Below are positions 51,508 through 60,097 of a stretch of 64,000 nucleotides of DNA, in pieces. Every line of letters begins with the position of its first letter. Position 1 is the first letter of the stretch. The position numbers and the translations under genes are program-made. The stretch spans positions 61,871 to 125,870 of the forward strand of contig CAIPKV010000062.1 in assembly GCA_903865745.1 (NCBI GenBank). The letters run 5' to 3'. This DNA is from an uncultured Verrucomicrobia subdivision 3 bacterium. Its GTDB lineage: Bacteria > Verrucomicrobiota > Verrucomicrobiia > Limisphaerales > UBA11358. The notes below the pieces were generated by a model. That model was not told where the DNA came from and did no database searches. It worked only from the letters and a program-made list of their open reading frames with translations.

Positions 51508-53598
51508 ATGGAATTGCGTGAATTTGCAGAACAGGTTTTGTTCGCGACGTCGCTTGAGGAAAAACTTCGCGCGCCGGATTCCATTACCGACGAACACCCC
51601 GGCACCGCGCTCGTGACGCCTGCTGTACCCGGTCGCCCACAAAACCTAATTTTCAAACCGCATGCCACCGGCAAAAGCGAATTTCCCGGCCTGCACCGGC
51701 TTGAACAAAAATCCGAACGCGGCCGGCTGCTCCATTTTTTTGGCAACCACGAACTCCTCGCCACCGAGCTGATGGCGCTCGTGCTGCTGAAATTTCCCAA
51801 CGCTCCTGCTGCCTTCCGTTCGGGCGTCCTAAAAACCCTGCAAGACGAGCAGGAACATACGCGCCTCTACATGGAGCGCATGAAAAGTTGCGGTATTGCG
51901 CTCGGCGATTTTCCCGTAAGCGGTTATTTCTGGCGTTGCGTCTCGACGATGGAACATCCGATTGATTACGTTTCCAGCCTTTGCCTCACCTTTGAGCAGG
52001 CCAACCTCGATTTCGCGGGCCACTTCGCCAAAAGCTTTGCCGGAGTTGGTGACGCTGACACTTCCAAACTGCTGGAAAAGATTTACCGCGACGAAATCGG
52101 CCATGTTGCCTATGGCCTCAAATGGTTTCGCCGCTGGAAAAATCCGGATGAAAGCGATTGGGAAGCCTTCTGCCGCACCTTAAAATTTCCGCTCTCACCT
52201 CAGCGCGCCAAGGGGTTTTCACTGAACGTCGCAGGCCGCCGCGCCGCCGGATTCGACGAGCAGTTCATCACCGAGATTAATGTCTATTCTCAATCCAAGG
52301 GCCGTACACCCAGCGTCTTCATCTTCAATCCATTCGCCGAAGGCCGAATCGCCGAGGGTAAGACTTTCAATCCCGCCAAGCATCAGGCGCAGCTTGCGCG
52401 TGACCTGGAAAACCTGCCGCAATTTCTCTGCCGGCAGGACGACATTGTTTTAGCCGAGCAAAAGCCGTCCGTAGACTTTTTAAGTCGCATCAAGCAAGCG
52501 GGCTTCCCGCTACCAGAATTTGTGGAAGTAAAAGACGTTCGCAATTTGAAGGAACGCAAGCTCGGCCGCTTGCGCCCGTGGGCATGGGGGCCGGACAGCT
52601 ATGAATTATTCAAACCGATTTACGCCAGCGTCACCGGCGAACAGCGTGAAGCCGAAAAAAGATTCAATCCCGGACTCGCGCAGCTTTATTCAAAAACCTG
52701 GAGTGCGGATTTTTTACGAAAGGTTGTTGCTTCAAAAACCGAAAGTTGGCTTTGCGCTGAAAATGAAATAGGCACCGCAGTTGTTACAATTCAAGAAGCA
52801 TTGGCTGCGATTACTAAAATACGCGAGCGCGGCCACCACAAGATTGTCGTGAAGGAAGCATTCGGCGTGGCGGGCAGCAACGCGCTGCGACTATTTGAGC
52901 CGGAAATCTTGCCAGCACAACGCCGCTGGCTGGAAAACGCCTTCAATCAAAAACGCGAACTGGTCGTGGAGCCGTGGCTTGAGCGTCTGGCAGATTTTTC
53001 CGTACAACTCGAAATGACGCCATCAGGCCTGAAGCTGTGCGGCTACACCGGTCTGCTCACCGACGCGCGCGGCCAGTTCGTCGCCAACTTCGCGGAGCCG
53101 CACCATCACAAGCGGATTCCGGCCGGCATTATCTCACTGTTCCGCGCACCGGCAGACATCTCCGGCCAGATGTTGGAATTTTACGGAGAAATTTTTGCGC
53201 GACTCGAATCTGAATTACGCCAAGTTGATTTCAGCGGACCAGTTGGGATTGACGCCTTTGTTTATAAGGACGAAGGTGGCGCAACGAAACTGAAGCCGAT
53301 TGTGGAGATTAACCCGCGTTACACGATGGGCCGGGTGCTCGTGGAGTTAATGAGGCAAACTTGCCAAAACAGCTTTGGCGCTTTTCGGCTGGTTAATGCC
53401 ACAAAGTTGCGCGCGGAGGGTTTCGGCAATTTCGCGGATTACGCCCTTAGCCTCACGGAGAAACTCCCGCTGCAACTCATTGGCGAGCCGCAACCGCGCA
53501 TTCGTTCCGGCGCGCTTTGTCTGAATGATCCAGGGAGAGCACAGGTTTGCCTCGCCGTATTTCGCGTCGGCCAGAGCGCGGCTGAAATACTGACTTAA
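51508..53598 (+). CDS. Ferritin-like (DUF455) and ATP-grasp fusion protein
   Basis: 696 residues. Residues about 60-245 are a DUF455 ferritin-like four-helix bundle with diiron-type ligands: Glu in ELLATELMALVLL, E-x-x-H in LQDEQEHTRLYM, Glu in CLTFEQANLDFA, and D-E-x-x-H in KIYRDEIGHVAYG. Residues about 270-360 form a pre-ATP-grasp-like domain (SVFIFNPFAEGRIAEGKTF). Residues about 440-640 are an ATP-grasp ligase: HHKIVVKEAFGVAGSNALRL, LVVEPWLERL and the Mg-binding IVEINPRYTMGRV. The combination suggests oxidation or hydroxylation of a substrate coupled to amide-bond formation; the substrate is unknown. Stands alone, divergent from GH39. Confidence 0.85.
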   Translation: MELREFAEQVLFATSLEEKLRAPDSITDEHPGTALVTPAVPGRPQNLIFKPHATGKSEFPGLHRLEQKSERGRLLHFFGNHELLATELMALVLLKFPNAPAAFRSGVLKTLQDEQEHTRLYMERMKSCGIALGDFPVSGYFWRCVSTMEHPIDYVSSLCLTFEQANLDFAGHFAKSFAGVGDADTSKLLEKIYRDEIGHVAYGLKWFRRWKNPDESDWEAFCRTLKFPLSPQRAKGFSLNVAGRRAAGFDEQFITEINVYSQSKGRTPSVFIFNPFAEGRIAEGKTFNPAKHQAQLARDLENLPQFLCRQDDIVLAEQKPSVDFLSRIKQAGFPLPEFVEVKDVRNLKERKLGRLRPWAWGPDSYELFKPIYASVTGEQREAEKRFNPGLAQLYSKTWSADFLRKVVASKTESWLCAENEIGTAVVTIQEALAAITKIRERGHHKIVVKEAFGVAGSNALRLFEPEILPAQRRWLENAFNQKRELVVEPWLERLADFSVQLEMTPSGLKLCGYTGLLTDARGQFVANFAEPHHHKRIPAGIISLFRAPADISGQMLEFYGEIFARLESELRQVDFSGPVGIDAFVYKDEGGATKLKPIVEINPRYTMGRVLVELMRQTCQNSFGAFRLVNATKLRAEGFGNFADYALSLTEKLPLQLIGEPQPRIRSGALCLNDPGRAQVCLAVFRVGQSAAEILT

Positions 53599-53628
53599 GA
53601 AACTCTGCGGCAATTTTCCAAACGCACC

Positions 53629-55362
53629 TTACAGCGGAAATTCGCGATTTTCCTCGGGCATCACGACTTCGCGACGAGCGGTAGGCGATTCGGAAAGTGC
53701 GGGCGCTTCCGGTTTCAAAGCCGGGGTTTCCGGCGGCGGCTCAAAGCTCTTTTCGGCCTGTTCAATTGCAGGCGTAGGTACCGGCGCAATCTTTTCTGAC
53801 ACCGTAATGGTTTTTGATTCCGCAATAGCTAGCCCTTCAATCTCGGTAGCTTTTGGTTCCGGCAGTGCCGTGCGCAGCGGCATGCGTTGAGCCAGTGCGA
53901 GCAGGGAAACGGACGCTGCAGCTTCGCGTTCCGCTTTTTCGATGCGCGTGAATTCGCCGTAAATTTCCGCAAGCGCGGGTTCCTGGAGCAATGGCAGTTC
54001 CTGACCGGTACCGGTACGGAGGGCGACCAAAATGTCGTAGGCGTTGATGCTTTCCAGCGGGCGGGCGGGCACAAAGGCGGCCTCGGCCCCGGCAACTTCC
54101 GTGACGAGCTGCATGTGCGCGAGCGTGCGCAATACGGACTGCGTCAGCCGGCTGGGAATGCCCAGCTCGGTCGAAAGCTGGAAAACCGTGGCCGGCCGCG
54201 CCCCCGTTTGAAAGCGCTGACCAAGACAAGTCATCAGGCGCAACGCAACGAATTCGCGGCCGCGCTGGTTGACATTGTCGGCCAAACGATCTTGGAGATA
54301 GGCCGCGCGGTTTTGGTAGGCGTAGGCGATTTGCGCGCCAAACAACAGAATGACCCAGGAAAAATAAATACCAACCATGAACACCGGCAACAGGCCGAGG
54401 CTGCCGTAGATGCTGTTATTGGTGACGACGCGGGAGACGAACAGAAAGCCGAAGACGTTGTTCAAATGCCAGAGCGTGCCAGCGACCGCACCACCGACAA
54501 ACGCGGCGGAAAATTTCACCTTCGTGTTTGGCAACAACAAATAGACAAAGGCAAACGCCAGCCACAACACGAGCAGCGGCAGCAAATCAAAAATGATTTT
54601 CCCGATGAGTGGCGTCTGGGTGATGAAATCCTTGGCAGACTGGAACTGCGCGCCGCCCGTGAGGCCGAGCGCGGTGATGACCAGCAGCGGGCCCAGCATG
54701 ATGGCCGTGGAGTAGAGTTGGATTTGCGTGAGCAGATTGCGTCCGCGCGTCACGCCCCAGATGTCGTTAAATGTTTCCTCAATCCGACCAATCAGCGAGA
54801 CGGCGACGAACACCAGCAGCACACCGCCCAACGCACCGAGCTTGGCGCTCTGTGTCTTCTGCACGAAGTCCCAGATTTTACGGGCGAGTTCCTTTTGCGC
54901 ACTGACGGGGACGACGCTTTCATTCGTCGCACTCCCGGCGGCGACTTGATTGGTTGAAATATCATTGGTGCTGGAAGTTTCCAAAGTGGCTTCCAGATTA
55001 TTCGTGATGATGGTAACGGCATGGTTGTCAGAAGCGGTGACGTTCGTGCCGAGAGTTGCGGGCGGAACCAGCGCGGCGGCAAATTTTTCAATGGCGTGCT
55101 GAAATTGTTCTTCGCCCTGGTTTTTCAGCAAACTGCTAGTGACGCTCAAAGCGACCGCGAGCAGCGGGATGAGCGCGACGAGCGTGGAATAAGACAGCGC
55201 CGACGCGCGCACGAAACAGCGATGGCGGATGAACTGTCGAATGACGAGCACCCAGAAATGCACGAAGCGTTCGAAGCGGCCTTCGAGCAGGAAAATTTCA
55301 TCCTCGGCACCGGCGGCACCGGAAAGGATTTTGATAAGGCGGGAGAACCGTTTGCTGGCCAT
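53629..55362 (-). CDS. YihY/BrkB-family membrane protein with C-terminal winged helix
   Basis: 577 residues. Six membrane helices from RASALSYSTLVALIPLLAVAL (near 50) to VGIYFSWVILLFGAQIAYAYQN (near 345), with the conserved 'SYxTLxALxPLL' start of YihY (formerly RNase BN). A large periplasmic insertion (about 80-150, Thr/Asn/Ser-rich) sits between helices 1 and 2. After the membrane part there is a winged-helix domain (STELGIPSRLTQSVLRTL) and an acidic Glu/Pro/Ala tail of about 90 residues. Function unknown; not an RNase. Repeat array E begins about 87 bp upstream of the start. Confidence 0.87.
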   Translation of the reverse strand: MASKRFSRLIKILSGAAGAEDEIFLLEGRFERFVHFWVLVIRQFIRHRCFVRASALSYSTLVALIPLLAVALSVTSSLLKNQGEEQFQHAIEKFAAALVPPATLGTNVTASDNHAVTIITNNLEATLETSSTNDISTNQVAAGSATNESVVPVSAQKELARKIWDFVQKTQSAKLGALGGVLLVFVAVSLIGRIEETFNDIWGVTRGRNLLTQIQLYSTAIMLGPLLVITALGLTGGAQFQSAKDFITQTPLIGKIIFDLLPLLVLWLAFAFVYLLLPNTKVKFSAAFVGGAVAGTLWHLNNVFGFLFVSRVVTNNSIYGSLGLLPVFMVGIYFSWVILLFGAQIAYAYQNRAAYLQDRLADNVNQRGREFVALRLMTCLGQRFQTGARPATVFQLSTELGIPSRLTQSVLRTLAHMQLVTEVAGAEAAFVPARPLESINAYDILVALRTGTGQELPLLQEPALAEIYGEFTRIEKAEREAAASVSLLALAQRMPLRTALPEPKATEIEGLAIAESKTITVSEKIAPVPTPAIEQAEKSFEPPPETPALKPEAPALSESPTARREVVMPEENREFPL

Positions 55363-55448
55363 GTTGCGGACACGCTAACAAAGTGTGCCGCCAAGTCAAC
55401 GGCGGGAGTACGGCAGGCATCATTCAGCCGATACGGGCGCAACGCCCT

Positions 55449-55685
55449 TCAACCGTGAGGTTATTCAAGTCAGCGTTGAACCTCGCAGCTTCAACCGACA
55501 CCCTCAAAGCCTCAACGTTGAAGCTAAAAGGCTCATCGTTGAGGCTAAAAGGGTCAGCGTTGAGGCTCGGAGGGTCAACCGTGAGGCTAATAGAGTCAGC
55601 GTTGAGGCTTGGAGGTTCAACGGTGAGGCTAAAAGAGTCTCCGTTGAAGCTAATAGAGTCAACCGCCAGCCTCACAAGGCAATCA
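55449..55685. repeat. Array E: eleven 21-bp degenerate tandem repeats (word TCAACGTTGAGG)
   Basis: TCA(A/G)C(C/G)(T/G)TGAGGCT starts at 55449, 55470, 55491, 55512, 55533, 55554, 55575, 55596, 55617, 55638 and 55659: exactly 21 bp apart with no indel. TCAACGTTGA (55512) is a perfect dyad; the spacing block is GCTAAAAGAG or GCTCGGAGGG. Both strands stay open through the array, encoding heptads like VEAKRVS; I do not count them as genes. It lies just upstream of the YihY gene. Confidence 0.93.
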
Positions 55686-55770
55686 TTTACAGCAGATTAT
55701 GCTTAAAACGGCACTTTTTCGACTCATCCAAGCCCACCCGCCCATTTCCTAACGGAAAAAGACCGGGTGT

Positions 55771-56176
55771 GCCGGGACGGGCGGCGGCCGGGGTGGTTTT
55801 TTCTTGAAAAATTTTTGGCGGGCGCAAAGTCAAAAGTGTGAAACGAGAAAATACGCCCGTCCCGCGCGCAAATCCCAAAGGGATTTCATCATTCAGCCCG
55901 GTGTTGGCCGATGAAATCGGACTACGCCGGGTCAGCGCACACAATGGAAATCTACCCGGAACGGGTTGAAGCAAATGGGAGCGGACGGTGATGCAACCCT
56001 TTCAGGGTTGGAAATTTTGCCGGACGTTGACCCAGGGTAGCGCGTGCCGCGCAACCCTGGGCTGAATGATGGAATCCCGTTGGGATTCTGGTTGGCCGGC
56101 TCGCTGCACTGCCTCACGCAGCAGCAGCCGGTGTGATTTTTTCTCGACAAAATTTTTAACGCGCGAAAAGCCAAAA
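55771..56176. repeat. Palindromic interspersed element with flanking direct repeats
   Basis: Two arms, 55871-55899 and 56059-56087, are inverse copies with 27 of 29 bases matching (AATCCCAAAGGGATTTCATC... against its reverse complement). Outside them, 55791-55834 and 56130-56176 are imperfect direct repeats of about 45 bp (GGTGGTTTTTTCTTGAAAAA against GGTGTGATTTTTTCTCGACA). Inside lie more short palindromes (CAACCCTTTCAGGGTTG, CCCAGGGT...ACCCTGGG). Non-coding. The layout resembles a non-autonomous REP/MITE-type mobile sequence; I recall 'AATCCC-TTGGGATT' blocks from uncultured verrucomicrobial genomes. Confidence 0.75.
56098..56136 (+). pseudogene. Remnant of an agmatine deiminase 3' end
   Basis: In frame the 39 bp read GSLHCLTQQQPV and a stop, the same as the C-terminal catalytic motif of the aguA at 19288 (GSLHCLTQQQPA and stop). 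26 bp (56104-56129) are identical to the gene at 20346-20371. Upstream sequence is unrelated, so only the extreme 3' end was copied or survives. Because the stretch is also partly self-complementary (CCGGCT...AGCCGG), chance recruitment into a hairpin cannot be fully excluded. Confidence 0.5.
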
Positions 56177-56187
56177 TTATTACCAGC

Positions 56188-57111
56188 CTACTTAAAGTGA
56201 ATTTCAAAACGAATCATTCCGCTTCCGCCAAAATTTGATGCTGGAAGTTCTAAATGAAGCCATTTGAGATTTGATACTGGCTTCTCAAACACCAACAAAT
56301 CTTCGTATGACTGGTTGGGATAAATTGAAGTTTCATCTTGACGGCCAGAAATAGTATTTAATCCAAAGTTAATTCGCTTATACTCGTTGCCGTTATCATC
56401 TGTAAGAGTCGCGTAGTCTCTACTTGCGGTTAAAGTTTCTCCACGCCACGTTGTAAAATCAATTTTCTTAGTGTTGCTCAAGTTGGACAAATTCAATTTG
56501 ATTGTATAATAGTTTTGATAGGGCGTAACGCCTCCCATTGGATTATCAATAAAAACAACATCAGACCAAGACCAGCCTGCGATTTTTATTTTTATATCTC
56601 CCTGCTGAACCGTATCTGATTTTGACCAGTTTTCTTCGCCGTTAGATGTTTCAGATTTTTGGTTTGTCAAATTGGATTGGTCTGCTTGTTTAACAATCAG
56701 TCTTGAAATCCCACCCGTGACGAAAAGTGCAATTAGCGTTGCAACAATGCAAACGACCGCTCCGCTGACTGGAAAAGAAAGGCTGCTCTTTTTCCCAACA
56801 ATGGCAGCAGTAATTCCAATAACTGCGAGTAGCAGACCGATTGCGGCAAACGGAATTACCAAAAGTCCGAGAAATGGAATCCAACAAAACACACAAGCGC
56901 CGATTCCCAAAACCAACGAAGCGATTCCGAGCGGACTTACACCACGTTTTATTTCAACACTAACATTTTGGGACGGTTTATTTAACGGGACTTTTGGGAC
57001 ATACAACTTGGTCTCAAGTCCGCAATGCGGACAAGCAACCATTTGTCCGGCGTGTTCGGAGTCAAATTCAATGTTTCCTGAACAGTGGTTGCATGAACAT
57101 TTTTCAAACAT
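56188..57111 (-). CDS. Zinc-ribbon membrane protein with DUF4352/DUF4190-like parts
   Basis: 307 residues. The N terminus is a zinc ribbon (CSCNHCSGNIEFDSEHAGQ, then CPHCG near 33). Two or three membrane helices follow (SPLGIASLVLGIGACVFCWI, LVIPFAAIGLLLAVIGITAAI, SGAVVCIVATLIALFVTGG), the DUF4190-like pattern. The C-terminal 140 residues look like an immunoglobulin-like DUF4352 domain (YYTIKLNLSNLSNTKKIDF). GC content near 40% contrasts with neighbours, and the same AT-rich character extends into the 3' end of ileS, 7 bp upstream. Likely a transferred segment; function unknown. Confidence 0.75.
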   Translation of the reverse strand: MFEKCSCNHCSGNIEFDSEHAGQMVACPHCGLETKLYVPKVPLNKPSQNVSVEIKRGVSPLGIASLVLGIGACVFCWIPFLGLLVIPFAAIGLLLAVIGITAAIVGKKSSLSFPVSGAVVCIVATLIALFVTGGISRLIVKQADQSNLTNQKSETSNGEENWSKSDTVQQGDIKIKIAGWSWSDVVFIDNPMGGVTPYQNYYTIKLNLSNLSNTKKIDFTTWRGETLTASRDYATLTDDNGNEYKRINFGLNTISGRQDETSIYPNQSYEDLLVFEKPVSNLKWLHLELPASNFGGSGMIRFEIHFK

Positions 57112-57118
57112 GGCTCAA

Positions 57119-60019
57119 TCACGTTTTGAACTGCTTTACTGCCTCGACGCAACGACCACAAATTGTCGGGTGCTCCACATTTCTACCAATATCCATTTCC
57201 CAATGCCAGCACCGTTCGCATTTCTGGCCGTTGGAATGAACCGCGACCACAAACTCGGCATTTTTGTCATCGGCAAAATCTAATCGTGACACATTCATTA
57301 TTTCTCGAAAATCTTCTCGAAAATCTATGATTTGCCTCATGGTGTTATGATGAAAACTATCAGTGCCAAGTCTGGTGGTCACAATAAAAGCTGGATTTTG
57401 TTCCGCTATTTTTACTGTCGTTGTGAGTGCATCGTGAGGAAAATTAAAGATTAAACCAGCATCCAAATCTTTGCCGATTTGTCTATTTTGTCTCGCAGCT
57501 TCCAAAGTTGGTTTTGAATGATTTCGCAATTTGAAATACTCGTGCCAAAGTAATTTTTCATTTTCAGGCAACGAAAAATTCATCGGCTCGAATTTGCTTT
57601 CGTGGACGGAATTTACATTTTTTCCCGGCACAAATTCCCACGCTTCGTCGGCCGTGAACGCCAGGATCGGCGCGAGCATCTGGCACAGGCCGGTCACCAG
57701 CCGGTGCAGCGCGGTCTGCGTGGAGCGGCGGCGCGGCGAGTTCGCGGCGTCGGTGTAGAGCCGGTCCTTGATGACGTCGTGATAGACCGATGAAAGTTCC
57801 ACGGCGATGAACTGGCTGAGCTTTTGATAGACGACGTGGAATTCGTATTGGTCGTAGGCGGCGAGGACTTCAGCCTCCAGCTTCGCAAATTCGCCCAGCA
57901 CCCAGCGGTCGAGGCCGGTCAGATGTTGGTCCGCCACGCTGTGCTGCGCCGGATCGAAATCGTAGAGGTTCGAGAGCTGGTAGCGCAGGGCATTGCGGAT
58001 ACCGCGATAGGTCTCGCCGACCTTGTTAATGCGTTCCTCGCTCACCACGATGTCGCTCCGATAATCCTGCGACGCCACCCACAGGCGCACGACGTCCGCA
58101 CCGTATTTCTTGACGTAGGCCTCGGCGGTCTGCGGCTTCTCGTATCCACCTTGCTTGCTCTTGGAAATCTTTTCGCGGTCGGCATCCACCATGAAACCAT
58201 GCGTGAGAACCGTCTTGAACGGGGCCGCGCCATTGCCCGCCAGCGATAGCAGCAGCGAGGACTGAAACCAGCCGCGATGCTGGTCGCTGCCTTCCAGATA
58301 CACGTCGGCCTGCCAAGGCAGTTTTGAGTTTTGAGTTTTGAGTTCTGAGTTGAGTTCGCTGCGGCGCATCAAAACGGCGCGGGAGGAACTGCCGGAATCT
58401 ATCCACACATCCAAAGTGTCGCTGGACTTGGCGACGGCTTCGGCACCAGACCAGTTCACCGGTTTCACAAGCGCCCACAGTTCGGCGGCGGATTTCTCAA
58501 ACCAGATGTTTGAACCGTGTTGCTCAATCAAGTCGGCGGCGTTGCGGACGATTTGGGCGTCGAGGATGGCTTCGCCTTGCGCATCGTAAAACGCCGGAAT
58601 CGGCACGCCCCAGGTGCGCTGACGACTGATGCACCAGTCGGGCCGCGATTGCACGGCACCCTTGATACGATTGACGCCCCAGTCGGGTATCCATTTCACG
58701 CGGTCAATCTCGGCGAGCGCGAATTCGCGGAATTTGTCGTGGTCAATCTTGATGAACCATTGATCCATCGCGCGAAAGATGACGGGGGTTTTGCTGCGCC
58801 AGCAATGCGGGTAGCTGTGATGATAATTCTCCTGATGCAACAGGGCATGGCGGACCCGAAGTTCGTGCAGCACGGCTTCGTTGGCGTCGCTTTTGCCATG
58901 TTTTTCGAGAATGGATTTACCCACCATTTCGGCGGGCATCTGCTGCTCGACCGGCAATTCATTGGAATGCGCTAGCGCGCCGTCGTCGTTGACGGGCGAG
59001 TAAATCGGCAGGCCTTGCGCACGACCCAGATTGTAATCATCCAATCCGTGACCGGGCGCGATATGGACGAAACCGGTACCGGTGTCGGCGGTTACAAATT
59101 CGGCGGCAAATGCCTTGCCGGTGCGATGGCAGAATGGATGCTGATATTGAATCGTCGCCAGTTGGTCGGTCGGGAAGGGTGTCTCGGTGTAGTTAGCCCA
59201 GCCACATTTCGCGGCGACGGCAGGCAATAAACCGCGAAAGAGGATATAGTTTTCCTCGCCAACGACGGCTTTGACGTATTGGAAATCTTTGTTGTAGGCG
59301 ACGGCGAGATTGGCCGGCAGCGTCCACGGCGTGGTCGTCCAAATGACGATGAAGGTCTTGGGTTGGCCGACGACGGGGAATTTCACGAACACGCTTTGGC
59401 TGACATGGTCGGCATATTCCACTTCGGCCTCGGCGAGGGCAGTGCGACACGGAATGCTCCAATAAACCGGCTTCTTGCCGCGATAAACAAAGCCCTTGGC
59501 CACGATGTCCGCGAACAAACGCAATTCGTCGGCCTCGTATTCCTTATTCAAGGTGAGATAGGGATTATCCCAATCGCCCAGGACGCCGAGACGTTTGAAT
59601 TGCGTGCGCTGGAGATCAATATATTTGCGGGCGTAAACTTCGCAGGCCTTGCGAATGGCACTGGCATCGGCACTAGTGTCGCCAGCCTTGCGCATGTCCT
59701 GCGAAACTTTGAATTCAATCGGTAGACCGTGGCAATCCCAGCCGGGGATGTAGGGAGCGCTTTTACCACGCAGGGTCTGATACTTGATGATAATGTCCTT
59801 GAGAATCTTGTTCAGGGCAGTGCCAACATGGACATCGCCGTTGGCGAAGGGTGGACCATCGTGGAGGACGAATTTCTTGGCCGAAGTACGCGCCGCCTGA
59901 ATTTTTTCGTAAAGTTTCGCAGTTTCCCACTTTTTAAGGCGCTCCGGTTCGCGCGTAACGAGATCAGCCTTCATGGCGAAGTCCGTGCGCGGGAGATTTA
60001 AGGTGTCTTTATATTCCAT
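57119..60019 (-). CDS. ileS: Isoleucine-tRNA ligase
   Basis: 966 residues, class I synthetase. HIGH motif HVGT at 64-67 in PPFANGDVHVGTALNK; CP1 editing domain with TTTPWTLPANLAV; KMSKS motif KISKS near 618; anticodon-binding domain; C-terminal zinc finger KCERCWHWEMDIG and CGRC near 930-955. Just before DVYLEGSDQHRGWF a stretch SELNSELKTQNSKL is encoded by GAGTTTTGAGTTTTGAGTTT repeats, an in-frame insertion in a variable loop. The 3' third-of-a-kilobase (57119 to about 57620) is AT-rich (about 40% against over 60% upstream), indicating a mosaic gene. A leader of about 270 nt with a terminator lies upstream. Confidence 0.96.
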   Translation of the reverse strand: MEYKDTLNLPRTDFAMKADLVTREPERLKKWETAKLYEKIQAARTSAKKFVLHDGPPFANGDVHVGTALNKILKDIIIKYQTLRGKSAPYIPGWDCHGLPIEFKVSQDMRKAGDTSADASAIRKACEVYARKYIDLQRTQFKRLGVLGDWDNPYLTLNKEYEADELRLFADIVAKGFVYRGKKPVYWSIPCRTALAEAEVEYADHVSQSVFVKFPVVGQPKTFIVIWTTTPWTLPANLAVAYNKDFQYVKAVVGEENYILFRGLLPAVAAKCGWANYTETPFPTDQLATIQYQHPFCHRTGKAFAAEFVTADTGTGFVHIAPGHGLDDYNLGRAQGLPIYSPVNDDGALAHSNELPVEQQMPAEMVGKSILEKHGKSDANEAVLHELRVRHALLHQENYHHSYPHCWRSKTPVIFRAMDQWFIKIDHDKFREFALAEIDRVKWIPDWGVNRIKGAVQSRPDWCISRQRTWGVPIPAFYDAQGEAILDAQIVRNAADLIEQHGSNIWFEKSAAELWALVKPVNWSGAEAVAKSSDTLDVWIDSGSSSRAVLMRRSELNSELKTQNSKLPWQADVYLEGSDQHRGWFQSSLLLSLAGNGAAPFKTVLTHGFMVDADREKISKSKQGGYEKPQTAEAYVKKYGADVVRLWVASQDYRSDIVVSEERINKVGETYRGIRNALRYQLSNLYDFDPAQHSVADQHLTGLDRWVLGEFAKLEAEVLAAYDQYEFHVVYQKLSQFIAVELSSVYHDVIKDRLYTDAANSPRRRSTQTALHRLVTGLCQMLAPILAFTADEAWEFVPGKNVNSVHESKFEPMNFSLPENEKLLWHEYFKLRNHSKPTLEAARQNRQIGKDLDAGLIFNFPHDALTTTVKIAEQNPAFIVTTRLGTDSFHHNTMRQIIDFREDFREIMNVSRLDFADDKNAEFVVAVHSNGQKCERCWHWEMDIGRNVEHPTICGRCVEAVKQFKT

Positions 60020-60097
60020 TGCAAAAAATGAAGGGAAACGGTAACAGCGGCGAAAAACGGTGTCACGGCGGAAAATCGTGGCGTCGGCAACAACCCC

